A DNA stretch of 64,000 nucleotides from DATFLS01 sp964413425 (GTDB lineage Bacteria > Fidelibacterota > JAANXI01). Below, piece by piece: positions 45,471 to 53,913 of this stretch (positions within the stretch are counted from its first letter, which is position 1; every line of letters starts with the position of its first letter). A program made the position numbers and the translations under genes. The notes under the pieces were generated by a model that ran no database searches, had not been told where the DNA came from, and saw only the letters and a program-made list of their open reading frames with translations. Location of the stretch: contig CAYPST010000002.1 of the NCBI GenBank assembly GCA_964413425.1, positions 1 to 64,000 on the forward strand. The letters are read 5' to 3'.

Positions 45471-45881
45471 ATGTCCGGATTATCTTCTCGTATCAAATCC
45501 TTTCGACTGAACTTGAACCTCACCCAGGCAGAAATGGCTGAAATCATGGGAACCTCTTTGCGGCAATATCGGAGATATGAATCCGGTGAAATTCCCATAC
45601 CATCTGACAAACTTCGACCACTGGTGAAATACTACCACTTGAATTTAAATTGGCTGTTTACCGGAGAGGAAAACCAAAAGCGGGCTGATCAATCAGAAGA
45701 GGTGAAGGGGCGGGATCGCAGCGATTCGTACCTTCTGTTGCAGCAACTGCTCCGGGAATACCAGGCGAAAAACTCCGGCCGGGAGGCATTCGATACGGTG
45801 CGGGACTCCGCAGAAGAGTACTCTCCGGATTCACAGGAGATTCTCCAGGCGCTCTTAACACTGATCCGGGCGTTAAAATGA
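45471..45881 (+). CDS. XRE-family helix-turn-helix regulator
   Basis: A 136-residue DNA-binding protein. Residues about 5-60 are a lambda-repressor-like (XRE) domain: RIKSFRLNLNLTQAEMAEIMGTSLRQYRRYESGE, seen here as helices 1-3, with LNWLFTGEE closing it. The rest is a polar helical tail with no known domain. The ribosome site is weak. It is divergent from the CII-like gene and 190 bases upstream of a sodium symporter gene on the same strand, so it could also govern that gene. Confidence 0.88.
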   Translation: MSGLSSRIKSFRLNLNLTQAEMAEIMGTSLRQYRRYESGEIPIPSDKLRPLVKYYHLNLNWLFTGEENQKRADQSEEVKGRDRSDSYLLLQQLLREYQAKNSGREAFDTVRDSAEEYSPDSQEILQALLTLIRALK

Positions 45882-46071
45882 ACGAAAACTGCTATGAAAG
45901 ATTCCTGCAATGACATTACAATTCTATTGCGCCAATGATTCGGAACCTCTCCGGATATCGACATTCCACCTTCACCACTGTGTCGGGTGCCTGCATACGT
46001 ACCAGGGCTTATCCTATGATTCACAGTAAAGAGTTCACCTCAATCACTGCATCAGAAAGATTGCTCTCAGT

Positions 46072-47517
46072 ATGATCTATCTCATTGCCATTTTACTCTA
46101 TCTCATGATACTCATTGGAGTGGGAGCCATTCGTTCAGGGGGAGTCCAGACGCAGGACGATTTTATGGTCGCCGGACGCTCGTTAACCACCCCGATATTG
46201 GTGGGAACCCTGATAGCAACCTGGATTGGGACAGGGAGTATTTTTGGATCCGCCGGTCTCGGATATGAATATGGTATCCCGGGAATCTGGTTTTCGATCG
46301 GCGCATGGCTGGGCATGTTCCTCCTGCTCTTTATTGCCGGCCGCGCCCGGGCGCTGGACCAGTATACAGTCCCGGATATCTTCGAACTCCGGTATAACAA
46401 ACTGGCCCGCCTGCTCGGTTCCATAGTGATTATGGTGGCATATACCGGCATTGTCAGCTATCAGCTGGTGGCGGGCGGAGAAGTGCTGCATATCATTTCC
46501 GGCATCGATTCCGGGGTGGGGGTGATTATCACTGCCTTGTTTGTGATCACCTATACGGCTCTGGCCGGGATGTTCTCCGTGGCGTATACGGATGTGGCCA
46601 ACGGCCTGGTGATTCTCCTCGGTTTAATCATTGCATTTCCGTTCATCTGGGTCCACGCCGGTGGTGCGGACGGCATCTCCCTGGCGCTCGATCCCTCCCA
46701 TTTCAGTGTGTTTGGTGAATTAAACGTCATAGAAGCACTCGGGCTGAGTCTTCCGACGTTGTTTTTACTGCTTGGCGAATCGAATATGTACCAGCGGTTT
46801 TTTTCTGCCAGGGACAGTAAAACCGCTCAGAATGCCACTTTGTGGTGGATCGTCGGTGTGGTGCTGGTCGAGTCCCTGATTCTTGGCTTCGCTGTCGTCG
46901 CCTCTGCGGCGTTTCCGGACCTGGCCCAGCCCGACCACATTATTATCGTAGCCGCCAAAGAAGGCGTACCGATCCTCATTGGGTGCGTGATGCTGGCAGT
47001 GATCGTCGCGATCATCGTGTCCACAGCTGACAGCTTCCTGTTGGTTCCCTCGACTAATATGATGCGAGATATCTATCAAACATTCATCAACCGGGACGCC
47101 ACCCAGAAGCAGATGGTTCGATATTCCAGGTATGTGGTCATCGGTCTGGGTTTGATCGCTTACCTTCAAACCCTGCCGGGGGAAAACATCATTGATATGA
47201 TCCTGCGTGCCTATACCATGTATGGGGCGGCAATTACCCCGGCCCTCATGGGGGCGTTTTTCTTTCGGGCGGCCACCACAGCAGGTGGAGTTGCCTCGAT
47301 CGCCGGGGGCATGGGGATGACCGTAATCTGGGAAATATGGAATCTGAAGGAACTCGAGTTTACGCTACCTCTGGTAGGTGCCACCAATATCGCCACCATT
47401 TACCCCTCGTTGATTGTTTCAATTCTCTCACTCATACTGGTCAGTTACTTCACCGGCCCGCCTGCAGGAGAAAAGGTGGCCCGGTTTCTCAAACAGAAAC
47501 CGACCTCGGAGGCGTAA
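46072..47517 (+). CDS. Sodium:solute symporter (SSS family)
   Basis: A third SSS-family inner-membrane transporter, 481 residues with about 13 hydrophobic segments. The N-terminal DFMVAGRSLTTPILVGTLIATWIGTGS is the family core, and GESNMYQRFFSA and VSTADSFLLVPSTNMMRDIY are further landmarks. It groups by eye with a different branch from the two at 2173 and 9303, possibly one for organic acids or amino acids. No ribosome site stands out. Its neighbours give no clue to its cargo. Confidence 0.88.
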   Translation: MIYLIAILLYLMILIGVGAIRSGGVQTQDDFMVAGRSLTTPILVGTLIATWIGTGSIFGSAGLGYEYGIPGIWFSIGAWLGMFLLLFIAGRARALDQYTVPDIFELRYNKLARLLGSIVIMVAYTGIVSYQLVAGGEVLHIISGIDSGVGVIITALFVITYTALAGMFSVAYTDVANGLVILLGLIIAFPFIWVHAGGADGISLALDPSHFSVFGELNVIEALGLSLPTLFLLLGESNMYQRFFSARDSKTAQNATLWWIVGVVLVESLILGFAVVASAAFPDLAQPDHIIIVAAKEGVPILIGCVMLAVIVAIIVSTADSFLLVPSTNMMRDIYQTFINRDATQKQMVRYSRYVVIGLGLIAYLQTLPGENIIDMILRAYTMYGAAITPALMGAFFFRAATTAGGVASIAGGMGMTVIWEIWNLKELEFTLPLVGATNIATIYPSLIVSILSLILVSYFTGPPAGEKVARFLKQKPTSEA

Positions 47518-47839
47518 AATCTCACAAACTGATTATCATAGATAGGTCCCGGATGGGGCCGTCGTCACCAATGGAACGAGTAACCACTCTCTGCGTACGT
47601 AACTTACGCAACAGGACAACCGGTTCAATGCAGGATATACTTTGCAGCGGACGGATCGCAGTCGCCGACAATAATTGACTTTATCGGGCAGGAAGGTTAG
47701 CTTCACAGTAATTCGACTGGAATATGCTACTAACTCGTACTGAGGTATTAATTATCGGCCTTGATAGTATAAGAGTCAGGTGAGTGCTGCCTGATTGCAT
47801 AACAGTATAGATTGGAATATTATAGAAGGCAAATAAACC
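47518..47839. other. Upstream region of sucAB
   Basis: About 320 bases without a gene. Near the right end is a possible promoter (see separate entry); the rest shows nothing I recognise. Confidence 0.4.
47795..47823 (+). promoter_or_regulatory. Possible sucA promoter
   Basis: TTGCAT (47795-47800) and TATTAT (47818-47823) are separated by exactly 17 bases. Transcription would begin about ten bases before the ATG, leaving almost no leader and placing the ribosome site AAGG upstream of the start point, so this may be accidental. Confidence 0.3.
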
Positions 47840-50617
47840 ATGGACGACTTTTCATTTCTTCATCACGCCGATCTTTCCTATATAGAAGGCTTATATCAAG
47901 ATTACCGGCAGAATCCCGATTCTGTGGACAGGGAGTGGCGGCACTTTTTCGAAGGGTATGATTTCTCACAACGTTCCGGTGCTGTTGCCGGTACCATCCC
48001 AGAACAGGCGGAAAAAGAACGCAAAGTACTGAATCTCATCTCTGCCTACCGGCGCAGAGGCCACCTCTTCACGAAGACTAATCCGGTACGGGAACGGAGG
48101 CAGTATCGTCCGACACTGGATCTTACAAATTTTGGGCTGACGGAGGAGGATCTCGGAACCCCCTTTCAGGCGGGCCATGAAATCGGCATCGGACCGGCGA
48201 CTCTCAGGGAAATCGTTGATCACCTCAAAACCACCTATTGTCGTTCCATTGGCGCTGAATTCCGGTTTATCCGGCACCCGGAGCGTGTCCAGTGGCTGCA
48301 GAATAAAATGGAGTCCACCAGAAATTTACCCGATTTCACTCCGGAGGAAAAACGACATATTCTGCACAATCTCAATAAGGCGGTCGTTTTCGAAAACTTT
48401 CTGCATACCAAATATGTGGGGCAGAAACGCTTTGCTCTCTCCGGAGGAGAAACCCTCATTCCCGGCCTGGATGCTGTCATCCAGCGGGGATCAGAACTTG
48501 GCACCGAAGAAGTGGTGCTGGGCATGTCGCACCGGGGCCGCCTGAACGTGCTTGCGAATATCCTGAATAAATCCTATACCGAAATCTTCCATGAATTCGA
48601 AGGTGCGGAATACGCCGATTCGGTGTTCGAAGGCGATGTGAAATACCATCTCGGCTATACCAGCGAATATACAACCGATGCCGGGAAGAAAGTCCGGATC
48701 AATCTGGCTCCGAATCCGTCGCATCTGGACTCGGTGGATCCGGTGGTGGAAGGGATGGCCCGGGCCAAAATCGACCGGAAATTCCAGGGCGATCTCAACA
48801 AGGTGGTGCCCATATTAATCCATGGGGACGCTGCCATTGCCGCCCAGGGCGTGGTCTATGAAGTGATGCAAATGTCGCTCCTCCGGGGCTATCAGACCGG
48901 CGGCACTGTCCACCTGACAATCAATAATCAAATCGGATTTACCACCAATTACCTGGATGCCCGATCCAGTACGTATTGTACCGATGTGGCCAAAGTCACC
49001 CTGTCCCCCGTGTTCCACGTGAATGCGGATGATGCCGAAGCCGTGGTGTTTGCCATTCAACTGGCCATGGAATATCGTCAGCGCTACCATACCGATGTGT
49101 TCATCGATCTGCTGGGTTATCGGCGCTACGGCCATAATGAAGCCGATGAACCCCGGTTCACCCAACCGAAACTCTATTCCATCATCGAAAAACATCCTGA
49201 TCCCAGGGAGATTTACTACAAAAAGCTGCTGGAAAGTGATGAGGTGGAAAAAGGCATCGCCGAAGAGATGGAGAAAGAATACCGGGATATGCTCGAGCAG
49301 CGATTCAGTGAGGCCAAAAAAGCGGAAAACGGCGAACTGGAATTTAAGACCCACGATATCAGAGATGCCTGTGAAGACGAGCGAAGAGCAGAGTATAAAG
49401 ACCTGGTGAATTCCCCGGAGACCGCGGTATCTGAAGAGCATCTGCTTTCACTGGGCGAACGACTCTACACCATTCCGGACGACTTTGACATCTTCCGGAA
49501 AATCCGGAGATTATACGACTCCGCGAAGAAGCGGCTGCTGGAAGAAGATCGCATCGACTGGTCGATTGCCGAACAGCTGGCCTACAGCTCGCTGCTCACA
49601 GAAGGGCACCCGGTGCGGTTAACCGGCCAGGACTCCGAGCGCGGTACCTTTGCTCACCGGCATTCGGTATTGCTGAGCAGAGATGCCGAAGAGCGGTATA
49701 TACCGCTCAATAACCTGTCGGAGGATCAGGCGCCCTGTGAAATCTACAATTCGCCGCTCTCGGAATTCGGAGTGATGGGCTTTGAATACGGGTTTGCGTG
49801 CGCCAGTCCGAATGGACTGACCATCTGGGAGGCGCAGTTCGGTGATTTTGTGAACGGTGCGCAAATTATCATCGACCAATATCTTTCCTGCTCGGAGATG
49901 AAGTGGAACCGGACCAACGGTCTGGTGCTCTACCTCCCGCATGGCTATGAAGGCCAGGGGCCGGAGCACTCCTCGGCGAGGATCGAGCGGTTTCTCCAGC
50001 TCTCGGCGAATAACAACTGGCAGGTTATTTATCCCACCACACCCGCGAATTTTTTCCATGCCCTCCGGCGGCATATGTCCTATCCCTTCCGCATCCCGCT
50101 GATTGTATTTACGCCCAAGAGTTTACTGCGGCATCCCCGGTGTATCAGTTCCATCAGGGATCTTTCCCGGGGAGGATTCCGGATGGTGCGGGATGATCCT
50201 GACGCCCGGGCGGACCAGGTGAAAACCGTGTTGCTGTGCTCCGGCAAGATCTACTATGATTTACTCATGCGCAAAGAAGAAGACGAGCGAGAAGATGTTG
50301 CCATTGTCCGGCTGGAGCAGCTCTATCCCATCCCGGAAAAACAGCTGGCAGAGATTGTGAACAAATATGAAGCCGCCGAGCGGTTTCTCTGGGTACAGGA
50401 AGAACCGGAAAACATGGGGGCGTGTTCCTATCTGCAGTATAATTTCGATCTGGTAGATCTTCAGGTGGTCGCCAGACGGCATCGTGCCTCCCCCGCCACC
50501 GGATTCCACAAACAACACGTGCGGGAACAGGAAAACCTGCTCAACCGCGCGTTCAATCCGGAGAGCGAACTCTCAACCAGGGTGGAAGATAATACTATTC
50601 AAGAAGAAGTGTCATAA
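47840..50617 (+). CDS. sucA: 2-oxoglutarate dehydrogenase E1 component
   Basis: The thiamine-diphosphate decarboxylase subunit of the 2-oxoglutarate dehydrogenase complex in the citric acid cycle. The N-terminus (DLSYIEGLYQDYRQNPDSVD) is the E1o-specific tail; the TPP-binding region shows HRGRLNVLAN (231-240) and HGDAAIAAQGVVYE. 925 residues is the usual length. sucB follows 18 bases later, so E1 and E2 are co-expressed; E3 (lpd) is elsewhere. The product feeds succinyl-CoA to the cycle, and 2-oxoglutarate is also the signal read by GlnB. Confidence 0.97.
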   Translation: MDDFSFLHHADLSYIEGLYQDYRQNPDSVDREWRHFFEGYDFSQRSGAVAGTIPEQAEKERKVLNLISAYRRRGHLFTKTNPVRERRQYRPTLDLTNFGLTEEDLGTPFQAGHEIGIGPATLREIVDHLKTTYCRSIGAEFRFIRHPERVQWLQNKMESTRNLPDFTPEEKRHILHNLNKAVVFENFLHTKYVGQKRFALSGGETLIPGLDAVIQRGSELGTEEVVLGMSHRGRLNVLANILNKSYTEIFHEFEGAEYADSVFEGDVKYHLGYTSEYTTDAGKKVRINLAPNPSHLDSVDPVVEGMARAKIDRKFQGDLNKVVPILIHGDAAIAAQGVVYEVMQMSLLRGYQTGGTVHLTINNQIGFTTNYLDARSSTYCTDVAKVTLSPVFHVNADDAEAVVFAIQLAMEYRQRYHTDVFIDLLGYRRYGHNEADEPRFTQPKLYSIIEKHPDPREIYYKKLLESDEVEKGIAEEMEKEYRDMLEQRFSEAKKAENGELEFKTHDIRDACEDERRAEYKDLVNSPETAVSEEHLLSLGERLYTIPDDFDIFRKIRRLYDSAKKRLLEEDRIDWSIAEQLAYSSLLTEGHPVRLTGQDSERGTFAHRHSVLLSRDAEERYIPLNNLSEDQAPCEIYNSPLSEFGVMGFEYGFACASPNGLTIWEAQFGDFVNGAQIIIDQYLSCSEMKWNRTNGLVLYLPHGYEGQGPEHSSARIERFLQLSANNNWQVIYPTTPANFFHALRRHMSYPFRIPLIVFTPKSLLRHPRCISSIRDLSRGGFRMVRDDPDARADQVKTVLLCSGKIYYDLLMRKEEDEREDVAIVRLEQLYPIPEKQLAEIVNKYEAAERFLWVQEEPENMGACSYLQYNFDLVDLQVVARRHRASPATGFHKQHVREQENLLNRAFNPESELSTRVEDNTIQEEVS

Positions 50618-50635
50618 AAGGTAAAGACTATCCCG

Positions 50636-51913
50636 ATGAAGCACGAGATCACAGTTCCCGAGGTGGGAGAGGCGATCAGCGAAGTCGTGATTGCCGCATG
50701 GCTGAAGCAGGACGGCGAATATGTCGAGCGCGACGAACCCATTTGTGAAATCGAATCAGAAAAAGCGTCCTTTGAAGTCCCGGCCCATGAGGCAGGAGTT
50801 TTGGAGACAAGAGCCAATGCGGGTGATACCATTGCCGTAGGAGCGGTTCTGGCGGTCGTGGATACCGAAGTGGATGCCCCGGAAACTGCTGAAGCAGATG
50901 CAGAAGAGGAGGCGGAGGAAGAACCGATCCCGGAAGAAGCAGAAGTGCAGGAGGAACCCGAAGAAACGGCAGTTGGGGAAGCGAAGATTTCTCCCGTGGC
51001 CTCGAATATCCTGAAAGAAGCGGGAATTAATGCGGAAGAGGTACAGGGCACCGGTGTTGGCGGAAAGATAACCAAAGCGGATGCCCGGCGGGCTGCTCAG
51101 GACCGGGAAACAGCGGAATCCGAACGCAAAGCACGGCCTCCGGCGGAAAAACAAGACTCCCGGGCGGAGCAACCCGCAGAGAAAAAACCATCACTACCCG
51201 GATTGACCGGTGATCGGTCGGTACAGAAAGAACCCATGTCCACACTGCGCAAAACCATTGCCCGGCGGTTAGTGAGCGCCAAAAATGAAACAGCCATGCT
51301 CACTACCTTTAATGACGTGGACATGACCGGGGTGATCGCTACCCGGAGCAAGTACAAAGAATTATTTGAAAAGAAGCATGATGTCCGCCTGGGCTTTATG
51401 TCTTTTTTTACCAGAGCATGTTGTATTGCCATGGAAGATTTCCCCATTGTGAACGCCCGGCTGGAAGACGACCAGATTGTCTATCATCAATATGTGGATA
51501 TGGGCATTGCCGTATCCACCGATCGCGGCTTGGTGGTGCCGATCCTCCGGAACGCCGACAAGCGCTCCTTTGCCGACCTCGAAAGACAGATCAACGAGTT
51601 AGCTACCAGGGCAAGGGATAACAAGCTGACCATAGATGAAATGCGCGGTGGCACGTTCTCCATTACCAACGGCGGCGTGTTCGGCTCCCTCTTATCCACC
51701 CCCATCCTGAATGCGCCGCAATCGGCAATACTGGGCATGCACCGCATCGAAGAAAGACCGGTAGCCGTGGATGGAGAAGTGGAGGTGCGTCCGATGATGT
51801 ACCTGGCACTCTCTTACGATCACCGGGTCATCGACGGACGGGACTCCGTCCGGTTTCTGGGTCGGGTGAAGGAATTAATCGAAAACCCGGAACGTATGCT
51901 GATTGACGTGTAA
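50636..51913 (+). CDS. sucB: Dihydrolipoyl succinyltransferase (E2)
   Basis: The core acyltransferase of the same complex. One lipoyl domain (residues 1-78, lipoylated Lys43 in ESEKASFE) is followed by an Ala/Glu-rich linker, a peripheral subunit-binding domain (about 117-155, SPVASNILKEAG) and the catalytic domain with His396 and Asp400 in SYDHRVIDGRD. 425 residues. It is downstream of sucA by 18 bases. The branched-chain or pyruvate E2 are alternatives, but the sucA partner settles it. Confidence 0.95.
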   Translation: MKHEITVPEVGEAISEVVIAAWLKQDGEYVERDEPICEIESEKASFEVPAHEAGVLETRANAGDTIAVGAVLAVVDTEVDAPETAEADAEEEAEEEPIPEEAEVQEEPEETAVGEAKISPVASNILKEAGINAEEVQGTGVGGKITKADARRAAQDRETAESERKARPPAEKQDSRAEQPAEKKPSLPGLTGDRSVQKEPMSTLRKTIARRLVSAKNETAMLTTFNDVDMTGVIATRSKYKELFEKKHDVRLGFMSFFTRACCIAMEDFPIVNARLEDDQIVYHQYVDMGIAVSTDRGLVVPILRNADKRSFADLERQINELATRARDNKLTIDEMRGGTFSITNGGVFGSLLSTPILNAPQSAILGMHRIEERPVAVDGEVEVRPMMYLALSYDHRVIDGRDSVRFLGRVKELIENPERMLIDV

Positions 51914-51971
51914 CTCGATTCCTGTTGATTGCCCGGCAGAGAAAAACCAGGGTTGCTTTATTTTTGGCCGC

Positions 51972-52784
51972 TCAGATCCGGAATATTGATCGCATCCGAT
52001 CAATTAAACCGCCCTGTAAGTCAAGAATTTGCTGTATATCCTCGATACTGAGCTCGAAATCGAAAATGTCTATGTTCTCCTGAAGATGCTTCTTCTTGGA
52101 CGCCTTCGGAATCGCGGACACATTGTCCTGCTGTATCAGCCATCGGAGCGCAACCTGGGCAGCCGACTTTCCGTATTTTGCGCCGATATCCCCCAACGTG
52201 TTGTCACGAACCGCCCGGCCTTTCGCCAGCGGACTGTAAGCGGTCAACATGACATCGTTTTCGCTGCAAAATTCCAGCACGGATTGCTGCTTCTTGAACG
52301 GATGATACTGGACCTGATTCGTGAGAACAGGAGTCTCGGATGCTTCCATGGCCTGCTGCATCTGAGACACTGAAAAGTTGCTTACTCCGATATGTTTCAC
52401 CGCTCCTGCATCCTGCAGTTCATTCATCGCTTCAACGGTTTCCGGAATCGGCACGCTTCCGCTGGGCCAGTGAATAAGTAACAGATCAATATACTCTGTT
52501 TGCAGCTCTTCCAGGCTCTGCTGAACGGACGGAAGAACATTCTCGTACTCTAGATTCGACCGGTAAATTTTCGTGGTAAGAAAAACCTCTTCTCTGGGAA
52601 CTGCTGTGTGCGTCAGCGCATTGCCAACGGCGTTTTCATTCCCATACATCTGTGCAGTATCGATGTGCCGATATCCCAAATCGAGTGCCTGGAGAATAAC
52701 CTGTGTACAGGTGCTGCCGCGCATTGCCCAGGTTCCCAGACCGAGAACGGGTACCTGCACTCCCTGAATTTCCAGAAACTCCAT
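51972..52784 (-). CDS. Aldo/keto reductase
   Basis: An NADPH-dependent reductase of the AKR superfamily (AKR5-like), reducing aldehydes or ketones to alcohols. The catalytic tetrad is Asp42, Tyr47, Lys72 and His105 (IDTAQMYG, TTKIY, LLIHWP). The fold ends in an AIPKASKKKH cofactor site. 270 residues, no signal peptide. AAGGAG sits seven bases before the ATG. It is convergent with sucB. Substrate cannot be read; 2,5-diketogluconate- or methylglyoxal-type substrates are usual for this branch. Confidence 0.93.
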   Translation of the reverse strand: MEFLEIQGVQVPVLGLGTWAMRGSTCTQVILQALDLGYRHIDTAQMYGNENAVGNALTHTAVPREEVFLTTKIYRSNLEYENVLPSVQQSLEELQTEYIDLLLIHWPSGSVPIPETVEAMNELQDAGAVKHIGVSNFSVSQMQQAMEASETPVLTNQVQYHPFKKQQSVLEFCSENDVMLTAYSPLAKGRAVRDNTLGDIGAKYGKSAAQVALRWLIQQDNVSAIPKASKKKHLQENIDIFDFELSIEDIQQILDLQGGLIDRMRSIFRI

Positions 52785-52990
52785 ATGCCTCTCCTTCGGA
52801 AGTTCACCATTTAAAATTGACTTTCATACCCAACACATTGTAAAATAGCAGTAAGAAGATATTTATTAAACCCTGAGTTTCTTAATACGGCTGCAGCGCT
52901 ATCTTTCGAAATCAGAGGTTCCGGCAGGATGCCCGCCGGGAAAAAACTTACATTAGCTACGGAATGAAATTATAATACGAAGGACATACC
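52785..52990. other. Divergent intergenic region
   Basis: About 200 bases between divergent genes. No feature beyond the ribosome sites of the flanking genes. Confidence 0.35.
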
Positions 52991-53353
52991 GTGCTTCTGC
53001 CGGAGAGAATCGCCGAGCAAAAAATTCAGGAAGCGATTGACCGGGGAGACCTGGATAACCTGCTGATGAAAGGAAAGCCCCTCTCATTTCATTCCGATCC
53101 ACGGATGCCTCGGGCAATACGTGGTGCTTACAAAATTCTAAAAAATGCCGGGATGCTTCCGGAAGAAATGCAGCTGCGAAAAGAAATCCATTCCCTTGAA
53201 GATCTGCTAAAAGCCTGTGCTATAGATCAGGAAAGAACACAGATTGCTCGTGAACTGAATGAAAAACGGCTTCGATACGAAATATTGATGGAACGCCGCC
53301 GCAATCAGGCATACTCTCGCTATCGATCAAAAATCATGAAACGCTTTCGGTAA
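52991..53353 (+). CDS. DUF1992 (DnaJ-homologue C28-like) protein
   Basis: A 120-residue protein of the DUF1992 family, seen in many bacteria and in animal DNAJC28. The hallmark is ERIAEQKIQEAIDRGDLDNLLMKGKPL near the N-terminus. The remainder is a basic helical tail with many Arg and Lys. The start is GTG with AAGGA seven bases upstream. No function is established for the family; it has no J-domain here. It stands alone next to a repeat-rich gap. Confidence 0.8.
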   Translation: MLLPERIAEQKIQEAIDRGDLDNLLMKGKPLSFHSDPRMPRAIRGAYKILKNAGMLPEEMQLRKEIHSLEDLLKACAIDQERTQIARELNEKRLRYEILMERRRNQAYSRYRSKIMKRFR

Positions 53354-53405
53354 TGTCGTATTAATTGAGTCTCTTTAGAAAACGTGGAGTTCACCTCGAA
53401 GAGTT

Positions 53406-53425
53406 CCCGTCAGGACGGGACAAAG
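53406..53425. repeat. Short palindromic repeat CCCGT-N4-ACGGGACAAAG
   Basis: Matches the element at 11-30 at the window start, including the trailing ACAAAG. The stem is only 5 bp, so its value is as a family marker, not as a structure. Confidence 0.4.
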
Positions 53426-53589
53426 GACGAGGAGAAATGAATGATGCTCCCCTGTATCTCGAAAACAATTTGGCAAGCATGATTTATCTGAGGTAACCCG
53501 GATTCGACATATTGTAGATCCTGCCAGTTTTTAAACACTCTCTATTTACGATCTCCAGTACATGCCCCCCTGAGCGAGTGGAGTTCTGA

Positions 53590-53910
53590 GCACTTGATTT
53601 CTCATAATCTTGTCTTCTTGGTTTCTATTTTTTCTTGGTTTCTTGTGTTCTTGTCTTCCAGGCTGGGGAGCCCTGGATTCTGTGGTTTTAAGTATTGAGT
53701 AATGCGTATTGAAGTTTTGAATACAGCGGGTACATGAAGTTTCACAAAGGACGCACTAAGTTCCACAAAGTGAAAAAAATCGAATATCATGCTCTGTTCT
53801 TTGTGTGACTTTGTGCAGAACTTCGTGATACTTGGTGATCCTTCTTTCCCGGGAGGGGAGCCCGGGTTTTTGAATTATTGAGTATTGAAGTATTGAAATT
53901 TTGGTCTGTT
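53590..53910 (+). repeat. Two diverged copies of one repeat element
   Basis: Unit 1 (about 53600-53720) runs TTCTTG-type words, then CCAGG-CTGGGGAGC-CCTGG, then TTTTAAGTATTGAGTAATGCG. Unit 2 (about 53790-53905) has CTTGG words, CCCGGGAGGGGAGCCCGGG, then ATTGAGTATTGAAG. The shared core GGGGAGCCC and the ATTGAGTA tail suggest a duplication. Confidence 0.5.
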
Positions 53911-53913
53911 GAA

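Larger units (their letters stand above)
53354..53913. other. Repeat-rich intergenic region
   Basis: About 560 bases without a gene. It holds the CCCGT...ACGGGACAAAG element (53406-53425), a Pyr-rich stretch of TTCTTGG-type words (53590-53660), and two related GC-palindromic elements at 53660-53720 and 53845-53905. The whole looks like layered decayed repeats. Confidence 0.5.
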
